Shown here: positions 1 through 5,173 of the stretch, piece by piece
How the letters are laid out: each line of letters begins with the position of its first letter
Position numbering within the stretch: position 1 is the first letter of the stretch
NCBI RefSeq assembly: GCF_014385105.1
Contig: NZ_JACRTE010000039.1
Span: forward strand, 1-5,546
Origin: Qingrenia yutianensis
Lineage (GTDB): Bacteria > Bacillota > Clostridia > UMGS1810
Direction of reading: 5' to 3'
DNA: 5,546 nt
The notes under the pieces: model-generated
Seen by the model: only the letters and a program-made list of their open reading frames with translations
Databases searched by the model: none
Told to the model about the DNA's origin: nothing
Translations under genes and position numbers: made by a program

Positions 1-896
1 AGTTCGGTATCAGATACCCGTTTACTTCCGTGTATGTTATCTCTGTCATAATTATCCGTCCTTTCATTATTTATTGTCGGTGCGTCTTTTTCTTTGACTT
101 CATTATACACCGCATTTTCTTTTTCCGCAAAAATTTTTCGGGCATTTATTTCTTCACGGACCTCCGCACGGATAGTTTCGGAGATATTCCGCAGCGTTTC
201 CTCCGATATGCTTGACACCGCATTACCCAAAACCGAAAGAGTTTCCGCTGTGTTAAAGTTCATAATATGCGGGAAGTCCTCACGCTCAAACACTTCATCA
301 GCGTTGATTCCGAGCCTTTGCAATACCGTATATGCAATACTGGTTTCTGTCGTTTGCTGAAATTCAATATCAATATTTAATTCGTCCAAGCCGTCCAAAA
401 AGCTGTTTTCTTTTGCATATTTGAGTTCTGAAAGGTAGTCGGCTTTGCTATCCTCGACTGCATTTTGTGCTGCACTGATAACAGCGTCCGTAATACTGCT
501 TTTGGATTTCAGTTCACCGAAAGAATTTTCAAGCGTTTCGATAATAGCGCCGTCAAAACGGCTGTTATATTGCCAAAGCCTTACCGGAGCGTTATTGCTG
601 TGCGTATCGGAAATGTCAAAAACATAGTCAAGATATTGTCCTCGGTCACCCTCACGGAGCAGGGCAATACCTTTTGCACCACGATTTATCCAAGACTTTA
701 ACCGTTTATTCCAAATATCAATGCTTGCACACGCCGTTGCGTCCGGGCGTTGAGCATAAATAAATAGCTGGTCTTGAAAGGAGTATTTATATTGCCATGC
801 CGCACTTTTCAAAAACGCCGTCCAATTTTCATAATCGGATAGGCTTTTGCCGACTTCATTTGATAAGGCGCAGATGTTTTGCAGCTTGCTCGCCAT
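1..896 (-). CDS. N-terminal part of a giant polyvalent methylase/helicase-type protein (3'-truncated by window edge)
   Basis: An open frame of 298 complete codons runs from ATG at 896 to the window edge with no stop, so the C-terminus lies outside. The ribosome binding site GGAGGTG (top-strand cacctcc, 905-911) is well spaced from the start, which begins MASKLQNICALSNEVGKS. Residues 41-80 carry the segment LFIYAQRPDATACASIDIWN, then KSWINRGAKGIAL, and residues 89-98 read LDYVFDISDT. This arrangement is typical of the N-terminus of the very large (often over 2000 aa) proteins of clostridial conjugative elements that combine DNA methylase, SNF2-type helicase and LPD domains. The LY-Q...W...RGAKG layout also resembles the ssDNA-binding ArdC-type antirestriction fold, which is my inference. 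Residues 225-275 look helical and charged, and 276-298 look like a hydrophilic linker. No catalytic domain is visible yet, so enzymatic activity is inferred from family architecture only. Its likely role is protecting or remodelling element DNA during transfer. Confidence 0.8.
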   Translation of the reverse strand, partial: MASKLQNICALSNEVGKSLSDYENWTAFLKSAAWQYKYSFQDQLFIYAQRPDATACASIDIWNKRLKSWINRGAKGIALLREGDRGQYLDYVFDISDTHSNNAPVRLWQYNSRFDGAIIETLENSFGELKSKSSITDAVISAAQNAVEDSKADYLSELKYAKENSFLDGLDELNIDIEFQQTTETSIAYTVLQRLGINADEVFEREDFPHIMNFNTAETLSVLGNAVSSISEETLRNISETIRAEVREEINARKIFAEKENAVYNEVKEKDAPTINNERTDNYDRDNIHGSKRVSDTE

Positions 897-931
897 TTGA
901 TTTCACCTCCAAAAATATATTTTTGACTATG

Positions 932-1081
932 CTATTTATCTTTTTCAATAGGCACATATTTTGTGCAAGTCTGCCCGTTATGAAATGCCATATACGGACA
1001 CATAGGCTCGTGCGGATCGAGTTTCAATGCATCCGCACCTGTTTTGCAGTTCGGGCATAATTGTTTTTTATCGTCATTCAT
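932..1081 (-). CDS. 49-aa zinc-ribbon-like cysteine-rich protein
   Basis: A short frame starts at ATG 1081 and ends at TAG 932, with a strong AAAGGAG binding site (top ctccttt, 1091-1097) nine bases upstream. The product begins MNDDKKQLCPNCKTGADALK and ends with a Lys-rich tail. Cysteines occur as CPNC at residues 9-12, CPY at 28-30 and a single Cys at 39, a pattern compatible with binding one zinc ion. There is no signal peptide or membrane segment, so it is probably cytoplasmic. It lies 35 nt upstream of the giant methylase/helicase-type gene and is probably co-transcribed with it. Small Cys-rich proteins of this kind often precede that gene in related elements, but I do not recognise a named family. 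A DNA-binding or accessory role is a guess. An alternative ATG at 1077 is in another frame and less well spaced. Confidence 0.72.
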   Translation of the reverse strand: MNDDKKQLCPNCKTGADALKLDPHEPMCPYMAFHNGQTCTKYVPIEKDK

Positions 1082-1111
1082 TTTTTATCGCTCCTTTTGA
1101 TTTTTTGCATA

Positions 1112-1147
1112 GAAAAAGAGCATTGAAATTTGTGGTTTCAATGCTCT
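1112..1147 (-). terminator. Rho-independent terminator of the toxin-antitoxin operon
   Basis: A perfect 12-bp stem (arms 1117-1128 and 1136-1147, sequence AGAGCATTGAAA and its complement) encloses a 7-nt loop. Reading the minus strand, the stem is followed directly by TTTTTC (1117-1112). It sits 20 nt past the toxin stop codon. The plus strand lacks an immediate T-run after the hairpin, so the terminator acts on minus-strand transcription. It lies only about 15 nt before the ribosome binding site of the 49-aa gene. Confidence 0.85.
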
Positions 1148-1167
1148 GATACGATTTTATTTAATTT

Positions 1168-1596
1168 TTAGTTTTCTTCTGTCTCCTCCAAGAATTTCAC
1201 AAGTTCACTTGGAGATAATACCTTTACTTTTGACTTTTTATAGTCCTTTTCGTTCCTTGTTACAATGCAGTCCACCTCGCACCTTTCGGCTGTTTCGCAC
1301 ATAACAGCATCTTCATAATCTGTAATATCCGATGACAATGCTTTTCTGCAATCAATGGCTGCCGTGTCGAGAATATCGAAAAGTCCGAGTAAAGTTTTCA
1401 AAATCTTTCGTGTGCTTTCATCACTATGAGTTGCACGGTGGGTGATATAATAAATATCGGTTATTGATTTTGCGGAAATATACCCATCGATTTGTTTATT
1501 TGCAACCGCATAAAATATTGTTTTTGCATTATCCGAAAAAGGCTCACGGTCTTGAAGTGCATCTACGATAACACAGGTATCAACCAAAACTCTCAT
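1168..1596 (-). CDS. PIN-domain ribonuclease toxin (VapC-like) of a type II toxin-antitoxin pair
   Basis: This 142-aa protein spans the full length of a single PIN domain. Family knowledge: PIN toxins are Mg2+/Mn2+-dependent RNases that cleave tRNA, rRNA or mRNA and stop growth when the antitoxin is lost. Visible motifs are MRVLVDTCVIVDAL (catalytic Asp6), the acidic TDIYY helix (Asp47), DYEDAVMCETAERCEVDC (Asp93/Asp96), and CIVTRNEKDY (residues 110-119), the usual VTRN..D strand-loop with Asp118. The C-terminus LSPSELVKFLEE also fits the family. All expected acidic positions are present, so it looks active. The ATG at 1596 overlaps the antitoxin stop (ATGA, 4 nt), and an AGAGGA ribosome site lies inside the antitoxin gene at 1607-1612. 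Tight coupling to an upstream Phd-type antitoxin supports the role. It probably stabilises the mobile element in its host. Confidence 0.9.
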   Translation of the reverse strand: MRVLVDTCVIVDALQDREPFSDNAKTIFYAVANKQIDGYISAKSITDIYYITHRATHSDESTRKILKTLLGLFDILDTAAIDCRKALSSDITDYEDAVMCETAERCEVDCIVTRNEKDYKKSKVKVLSPSELVKFLEETEEN

Positions 1597-1808
1597 ATAG
1601 TATCAATCCTCTCGTTTTTAGCTTCTTCAAGTGTAATATCCTGCGGAAGAACACCAAAAAGAGATTTTGCCATATTTACTCTGTCTTGGTTGGGGTTTGA
1701 CAGCTTCGCTACAACTTTTCCGTTTTTTGTGATAAAAACATCTTCCGTTGCAGCTATCAGCAAATAACGACCAAGATTTTGTTTTAATTCAGTAGCTGTA
1801 ATTGACAT
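1593..1808 (-). CDS. Phd/YefM-family antitoxin
   Basis: The product is 71 aa, with start MSITATELKQNLGRYLLIAA. The TATELKQNLGRYL helix followed by EDVFITKNGKVVAKL is the classic N-terminal Phd/YefM DNA-binding fold. The C-terminal half (residues 41-71, with SLFGVLPQDITLEEAKNERI) should be the flexible toxin-wrapping segment. The start at 1808 is chosen because AAAGGAG (top 1817-1823) lies 8 nt upstream, it begins the conserved motif, and a matching promoter sits just upstream. The open frame continues upstream to 1952, but that extension would run back through the promoter and into the neighbouring gene. The protein should neutralise the PIN toxin and, as is usual for the family, repress its own operon through the inverted repeat at 1851-1886. 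Phd antitoxins pair with Doc, YoeB or PIN toxins; here the partner is PIN. Confidence 0.9.
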   Translation of the reverse strand: MSITATELKQNLGRYLLIAATEDVFITKNGKVVAKLSNPNQDRVNMAKSLFGVLPQDITLEEAKNERIDTI

Positions 1809-1841
1809 AGTTAAAACTCCTTTCGCTTTTATTACACTATT

Positions 1842-1870
1842 ATTATACACAAATCGCACTAAAAAGTCAA
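1842..1870 (-). promoter_or_regulatory. Sigma-A-type promoter of the toxin-antitoxin operon
   Basis: Minus-strand -35 TTGACT (top 1865-1870) and -10 TATAAT (top 1842-1847) are separated by exactly 17 nt. This is one base from the full consensus. The predicted transcript start, near 1835, gives a leader of about 27 nt carrying the antitoxin ribosome binding site. It is one of the two strongest promoter matches in the window. Confidence 0.88.
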
Positions 1871-1886
1871 CCATTTCGTGCGATTT
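1851..1886. promoter_or_regulatory. Inverted repeat overlapping the toxin-antitoxin promoter, candidate operator
   Basis: Perfect 9-bp inverted arms AAATCGCAC (1851-1859) and GTGCGATTT (1878-1886) are separated by 18 bp. One arm lies in the spacer between -35 and -10 and the other just upstream of -35. Binding by the Phd antitoxin or the toxin-antitoxin complex would block RNA polymerase, the usual autoregulation in this family. The role is inferred from placement; the repeat itself is seen. Confidence 0.7.
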
Positions 1887-1905
1887 TAATTGTAAATTTA
1901 TTCTT

Positions 1906-2280
1906 TTATCTGCACATCTGCATCGGCTCACGAAGCCGCTTTGCCATTTCAATGCCTTCGGCTGCTGTTGTAATTTCGCCGTTTTCTATCATTTCAAGCA
2001 GCTCCGCACGGTGTTTTGCATTTAAGCAATACACGCTTCGGCACAGCCTTTGAACAGTTCCAAGCGTATCACGCTCGGTATTGATAAGTGTTTTCACGAT
2101 TTCGCCGACTTCATCATTTGCGTTAAGCTGAATTTGAAGTGTACGGCGGTTATCGAGATATATCATACTTGGCACTATCAGTATGCCGATGTTCTGCAAG
2201 CTGTCACGGAGTTCGGTTTCTCTGCAAGTCATATCTACAAGTAAGTTATTGGTTATAAAGTTTATTTTAGCTGTCATCAT
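1906..2280 (-). CDS. Unrecognised 124-aa protein with its own promoter
   Basis: I do not recognise a named family. The start at 2280 (MMTAKINFITNN) has GGAG (top ctcctt, 2291-2296) 10 nt upstream. A GTG at 2289 is too close to that site, and ATG 2277 is a possible alternative. Residues 30-52 (IGILIVPSMIYLDNRRTLQIQL) look like beta strands. Residues 55-115 look helical, with DTLGTVQRLCRSVYCLNAKH and then AELLEMIENGEITTAAEGIEMAKRL. The C-terminal part vaguely recalls the 'N-LA..L...E..ENGE' helices in ArdA-like antirestriction proteins of clostridial elements, but this is a weak impression. There is no membrane segment or signal peptide. It has a dedicated near-consensus promoter, unlike the genes upstream. 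It is followed by the toxin-antitoxin cassette without a visible terminator. Confidence 0.75.
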   Translation of the reverse strand: MMTAKINFITNNLLVDMTCRETELRDSLQNIGILIVPSMIYLDNRRTLQIQLNANDEVGEIVKTLINTERDTLGTVQRLCRSVYCLNAKHRAELLEMIENGEITTAAEGIEMAKRLREPMQMCR

Positions 2281-2304
2281 AAAAATCACGCTCCTTATGC
2301 TTTA

Positions 2305-2333
2305 ATTATACAGTGTTTTTTGTTATTTTTCAA
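2305..2333 (-). promoter_or_regulatory. Sigma-A-type promoter upstream of the 124-aa gene
   Basis: Minus-strand -35 TTGAAA (top 2328-2333) and -10 TATAAT (top 2305-2310) have a 17-nt spacer. The promoter lies in the 57-nt gap after the stop of the 208-aa gene. The expected start near 2298 leaves a leader of under 20 nt, beginning at the ribosome binding site. It probably starts a second transcription unit within the module. Confidence 0.8.
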
Positions 2334-2337
2334 AAAA

Positions 2338-2964
2338 TTATCGTTCCGGCTCTTTATCAGTTTTTGATTTTTCTGGAGCAGCGTATTTTTTAAGTGCGTT
2401 CATTGTTTTAAGTGAGCAACCCTCAAAATCCGCTTTGCTTTCGATAAAGTCCTTTGCTGTTTCCATAAAAGTTTCAGTACCGACATCATACAAAACTCCT
2501 TTTGACATTTCCCCAATGTGAGAGAAAAAGTCCTGCGGTTTATTATATAGCTTTGCAGCTTCCAAAATATCATCTTTGGATATGGTAAGCTCAACAAGCT
2601 GTCCTCCGGCGTTTGCGTCTGGGTTATAATACATTTCCATAACTCCGTTTGTAGTCTTATAGAATTTGTCCTTGTTAATAGCATCATAATTCTGCTTGAC
2701 AAAATTCAAGTCAATCATTGTCTGTTTGTCGTATTCCGGCGTACCTTTTGGACGGTATGTACTTCCGCCACGCTCCATAAGCTCGGCAAATTCGCAAATA
2801 TGAAATACATTGTAACCGATTTTGGTATGATAATCATCAATATATGTGCATTTTCTGTCTGACATAGAGCCGTCCGAAAATTTAACCGTAATGCTTTCAC
2901 CGTCTTTTATTCGGAAAAGCTCATTATAACGGCTATCTATGAAGCGTATTTCTTTCTGTTCCAT
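2338..2964 (-). CDS. Two-domain mobile-element protein with polyvalent-protein-associated (LPD28-like) N-terminus
   Basis: The start at 2964 (MEQKEIRFIDSRYNELFRI) is preferred over ATG 2973 because AAAGGA (top 2975-2980) is 10 nt from the former and 1 nt from the latter. This gives 208 aa. Residues 5-72 read RFIDSRYNELFRI.DGE, then a variable strand, CTYIDDYHTKIG, and FHICEFAELMERGG. I recognise this pattern from domains found alone or within large proteins of clostridial conjugative elements; LPD28 is my best recollection, not a certain assignment. Residues 100-190 form a second domain with VMEMYYNPDANAGGQLVE, a DILEAAKLY helix, and a DFEGCSLKTMNALKKYA end, also recurrent in such elements. 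The Lys/Glu-rich tail is probably disordered. No catalytic residues are evident. The gene follows the 65-aa gene with a 1-nt gap, so translation is likely coupled. The function is unknown; modulation of host defence or of conjugation is plausible. Confidence 0.85.
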   Translation of the reverse strand: MEQKEIRFIDSRYNELFRIKDGESITVKFSDGSMSDRKCTYIDDYHTKIGYNVFHICEFAELMERGGSTYRPKGTPEYDKQTMIDLNFVKQNYDAINKDKFYKTTNGVMEMYYNPDANAGGQLVELTISKDDILEAAKLYNKPQDFFSHIGEMSKGVLYDVGTETFMETAKDFIESKADFEGCSLKTMNALKKYAAPEKSKTDKEPER

Positions 2965-2965
2965 T

Positions 2966-3163
2966 TTATCCATATCCTTTCATATTGTTTTTGTGCCGTT
3001 TTGCGTAAATATCCGCATAATCACAGGGCGGATATTTTTTAAGGTCATCACGGTACTTTTTATGAGTTTTATAAAATTTACATTGTTTGCTTTTACACAC
3101 AACCTCAGTTAGAACCGTGCAATAGTGGTCATTGCGGTATGCAAAGCAATCTTTATTCGTCAT
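2966..3163 (-). CDS. 65-aa cysteine-rich small protein
   Basis: The product begins MTNKDCFAYRNDHYCTVLTE, followed by VVCKSKQCKFYKTHKKY and a final Cys in PPCDYADIYAKRH. Five cysteines with the pattern C-x8-C-x7-C-x4-C and the CxFYKT signature match a widespread small protein of clostridial mobile elements, probably zinc-binding. It has no agreed function that I can name. The start at 3163 is chosen because the conserved motif begins there and the ATG overlaps the preceding gene by 11 nt, which suggests translational coupling. The only longer in-frame start is a TTG at 3232 without support. The ribosome site is weak, consistent with reliance on coupling. It is basic overall in its C-terminal half, so nucleic-acid contact is possible. 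Confidence 0.75.
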   Translation of the reverse strand: MTNKDCFAYRNDHYCTVLTEVVCKSKQCKFYKTHKKYRDDLKKYPPCDYADIYAKRHKNNMKGYG

Positions 3164-3353
3164 TTTGTGTATCACCGTCCATATCTTTAAGGCGTATCGT
3201 ACTGACAATTCTGTATCCGTGCCTATTTGCAAGAGCTTTTAATTCAGCTATGAGGTTTCGCCGTTCCTCACGCCGCACGGCTTTCATTGCTTCATAGGCG
3301 GTAATGTCAGTACAACCGCTGCCGTTAAGTCTGTCGTTTATCTTTTCGCACAA
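3153..3353 (-). CDS. 66-aa charged helical small protein (TTG start)
   Basis: No named family is recognised. The protein has an N-terminal segment with LNGSGCTDITAYEAMKAV, then a strongly charged helix RREERRNLIAELKALANRHG and a short strand YRIVSTIRLKD. The middle may form a helical dimer. Translation probably starts at a TTG (3353-3351), since a TGA lies directly upstream in frame and GAGGT (top 3361-3365) is 7 nt away. The gap from the DUF3789 gene is 20 nt, and the downstream Cys-rich gene overlaps by 11 nt. Similar short 'TAYEA...EER' proteins accompany parA/parB modules in clostridial elements, in my recollection. It is probably cytoplasmic, with function unknown. Confidence 0.7.
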   Translation of the reverse strand: MCEKINDRLNGSGCTDITAYEAMKAVRREERRNLIAELKALANRHGYRIVSTIRLKDMDGDTQNDE

Positions 3354-3360
3354 TCACTTC

Positions 3361-3365
3361 ACCTC
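3361..3365 (-). promoter_or_regulatory. Ribosome binding site supporting a TTG start
   Basis: GAGGT on the minus strand is 7 nt from the TTG codon at 3353. No ATG or other usable start exists in that frame downstream before the conserved region, so this site decides the unusual start. Confidence 0.6.
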
Positions 3366-3373
3366 ACCGTTCA

Positions 3374-3481
3374 TTAGTTCTTATCGGCTTGTCCGGCAGA
3401 GATAAAGCAACACATAAATACAACACCAAGAAATCCGCCGACCGAAATTCCTGCAAAGAATATAAGTATAAGTTTTAACAT
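3374..3481 (-). CDS. DUF3789-family single-pass membrane peptide
   Basis: A 35-aa product begins MLKLILIFFAGISVGGFLGV and continues as a hydrophobic stretch to about residue 28 (VFMCCFIS), ending in the polar tail AGQADKN. One transmembrane helix with glycines, a Cys pair and the C-terminal 'A-G-QAD' is characteristic of DUF3789, a tiny protein found next to parB in Firmicutes conjugative elements. The start at 3481 is favoured because GGAG (top ctcc, 3490-3493) is 8 nt away. The other in-frame ATG at 3487 overlaps the parB stop (ATGA) but is only 2 nt from that site. The peptide should sit in the cytoplasmic membrane. Its role is unknown; a membrane anchor or transfer accessory is speculative. 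Confidence 0.82.
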   Translation of the reverse strand: MLKLILIFFAGISVGGFLGVVFMCCFISAGQADKN

Positions 3482-3483
3482 AT

Positions 3484-4398
3484 TCATCGCTCCATTTCAT
3501 TTTCCCGTTGCCTGCGCCATTTATCAAGCAGTTTCAAAATAATTTCCTCCATTTTTGCTTTTGAATAGCTTTTCGGGAAGTATTTTTTTAGTTTGTCCTC
3601 GCCAAGCGTAATTTTAACCGTTTCGGGTTTCTGTTCCATCATAATACTGTCAATTACGGCATTACTCAAATTTCCGTCCTGATGAAATTTTCGCATCTTT
3701 CGAGCCTGTGCGATAGAGGGAGAGGTTTCCTCTTTTTCAATAGACTGCATAACAGCCGCTTGCTCCTTTGAACCGAGATAAGATATTTCAACGGCGGCAT
3801 TCATTGCAATTTGGTTATTATCCACCATATTCAATATGGGGTCTATGAGGTTTGTTAAGCGTATGTATCGCTGAATTTGCCTACCGCTTTCGCCCGTGTC
3901 TTGTCCTAAAATATCTGCACTCTCTAAATTCCCGACAATTTGTCGGGGATTTTCTTTTGACGGTCTGCCTGCCTTTCTTTTCATAGCTTCCAGCCTCATT
4001 TGATAGGCAAATGCTTTCTCACTCGGCAAGATATGTTCTCGTTGCAAATTACTGTCTACAAGCAAAATTGTAGCAGTATCATCATCAAGATTTTTTACCA
4101 CAACAGGAATATCGGTTATTCCTGCAAGCTCACACGCTTTCACTCTGCGATGTCCCGAAAGTATTTCATAACCGCCGTCCTTGTGCGGTCTTGCGATTAC
4201 AGGTGTGAGTACGCCGCATTGTTTGATGCTTTCCACAAGTGCGTCCATATCTTCATCAAGCTTCACCTTAAACGGCTGCTCCGTAAACGGTTTTAACTCG
4301 GATATGGGAACAGGCTTTATTTCTTCGGTGTTCCGCTGTTCCTCGCTCTGAAAAATACTATCGTATGATTTCAGACTTATGTTTAGTCCGTTGCTCAT
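3484..4398 (-). CDS. parB: ParB-family partition protein
   Basis: This 304-aa protein carries the ParB N-terminal nuclease-like/CTP-binding domain at about residues 30-125: IKPVPISELKPF, LVESIKQCGVLTPVIARP, the GHRR box (SGHRRVKACELAGI, residues 81-94) and NLQREHILPSEKA (117-129). A helix-turn-helix follows at about 162-184 (DILGQDTGESGRQIQRYIRL). The C-terminus is Lys/Glu-rich, with a last helix probably for dimerisation. ParB binds a centromere site, loads as a CTP-gated clamp and stimulates ParA to segregate DNA. The ATG at 4398 has AAAGGAGG (top 4408-4415) 9 nt upstream and lies 41 nt inside parA, so the genes are coupled. Residues 149-160 (ENPRQIVGNLES), between the N-domain and the helix-turn-helix, are encoded by a striking dyad. 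In elements like this, ParB-family proteins may also regulate transcription. Confidence 0.96.
   Translation of the reverse strand: MSNGLNISLKSYDSIFQSEEQRNTEEIKPVPISELKPFTEQPFKVKLDEDMDALVESIKQCGVLTPVIARPHKDGGYEILSGHRRVKACELAGITDIPVVVKNLDDDTATILLVDSNLQREHILPSEKAFAYQMRLEAMKRKAGRPSKENPRQIVGNLESADILGQDTGESGRQIQRYIRLTNLIDPILNMVDNNQIAMNAAVEISYLGSKEQAAVMQSIEKEETSPSIAQARKMRKFHQDGNLSNAVIDSIMMEQKPETVKITLGEDKLKKYFPKSYSKAKMEEIILKLLDKWRRQRENEMER
3926..3952. repeat. 27-nt near-perfect dyad inside parB
   Basis: The symmetry is centred on base 3939. The core arms CCCGACAA (3931-3938) and TTGTCGGG (3940-3947) are perfectly complementary. Beyond one mismatch, AAAT (3926-3929) pairs with ATTT (3949-3952), giving 12 of 13 complementary positions. 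It could be a protein-binding site such as a centromere, a hairpin in the mRNA, or chance. Confidence 0.6.
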
Positions 4399-5173
4399 TG
4401 TCCATAACCTCCTTTGTTAGATTTCTGTACGCATCGGCAACTTTACCGTTTTTGTCGTAGCTGTAAATGCTTTTGCCGACCGCAGAGGTTTCCGCTGCCT
4501 TTACCGAAAGCGGTATTTCTGTTTTGAAAACCTTTATATTGCTCCCATAGGTTTTTCGGATAAGCTGTGATATATCTTTTGCAAGATTTGTGCGACCGTC
4601 AACCATAGTCAGCAGTATTCCGTTGATTTTAAGCGTCGGGTTAAGCTGCCGTTTAACCTTTGCAACCGTACTGAGCAACTGTTCAAGCCCTTTTGCCGGA
4701 AGAAAATGCGACTGCACGGGAATGATTACCTCATTTGCCGCCGTGAGTGCGTTTATTGTCAGCATACCGAGCGACGGAGTGCAGTCTATCAGCACATAAT
4801 CGTAATTGTCCTTTATCTGTGAAAGATAATTTTTCAGCACACGCTCACGGCTCATAGTGTTCACCAACAATGTTTCCATTCCCGAAAGCTCAATGTTTGC
4901 CGGAATAAAGTCCACACCCTCCGAGTGATGTAAAATGCCCTCGCCGTGTTCCGTTGGCTGCTCATTGATACTCTTTTCCATAAGGTTTGAAATTGTAACT
5001 GACAATTCATCGGGATTGGGATAGCCCAAGCACTGTGTTAAGCTGCCCTGTGCGTCATAGTCGATTAAAAGCACTTTTTTGCCCTCGTTTGCAAGTCCGA
5101 TACCTAAATTTACGGTAGTAGTTGTTTTGCCTGTTCCGCCTTTCTGATTTGATATTGCGATTATTTTACCCAT
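4358..5173 (-). CDS. parA: ParA-family partition ATPase
   Basis: This 271-aa protein is typical of the Soj-like ParA group without an N-terminal helix-turn-helix. The deviant Walker A is KGGTGKTT at residues 11-18, with the signature Lys11 and Lys16. Walker A' is LLIDYDAQGS (36-44, Asp38/Asp40), and Walker B is YVLIDCTPSLG (126-136, Asp130). The downstream VDGRTNLAKD (191-200) matches the usual ParA R-T-L segment. ParA binds DNA non-specifically as an ATP dimer and moves ParB-bound cargo. The start at 5173 is selected because AAAGGA (top 5183-5188) is 9 nt upstream and it begins the conserved MGKIIAISNQKGG; ATGs at 5191 and 5182 would lack a spaced site. It overlaps the 64-aa gene by 8 nt and parB by 41 nt. 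Together with the RepA-type gene upstream, this suggests that the excised circular form is replicated and partitioned. Confidence 0.97.
   Translation of the reverse strand: MGKIIAISNQKGGTGKTTTTVNLGIGLANEGKKVLLIDYDAQGSLTQCLGYPNPDELSVTISNLMEKSINEQPTEHGEGILHHSEGVDFIPANIELSGMETLLVNTMSRERVLKNYLSQIKDNYDYVLIDCTPSLGMLTINALTAANEVIIPVQSHFLPAKGLEQLLSTVAKVKRQLNPTLKINGILLTMVDGRTNLAKDISQLIRKTYGSNIKVFKTEIPLSVKAAETSAVGKSIYSYDKNGKVADAYRNLTKEVMDNEQRTKHKSEIIR

Noticed and set aside
30..1060. Several plus-strand open frames of 60-88 codons
   Set aside because: They lie wholly or mostly antisense to the minus-strand giant protein and the 49-aa gene, lack ribosome binding sites, and encode low-complexity, Ser/Phe-rich peptides.
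1492..1767. 91-codon plus-strand frame across the toxin-antitoxin junction
   Set aside because: It is antisense to two well-supported genes and has no ribosome binding site or recognisable content.
1809..1952. N-terminal extension of the antitoxin to 1952
   Set aside because: It would translate across the promoter and operator and into the end of the 124-aa gene, and the conserved fold begins at 1808 with a well-placed ribosome binding site.
3931..3960. The parB dyad read as a plus-strand terminator (hairpin followed by a T-rich stretch)
   Set aside because: No plus-strand gene exists to terminate and the T-rich stretch is interrupted.
4000..4799. Plus-strand frames of 98 and 69 codons opposite parB and parA
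   Set aside because: They are mirror frames of strongly supported ParB and ParA coding sequence.
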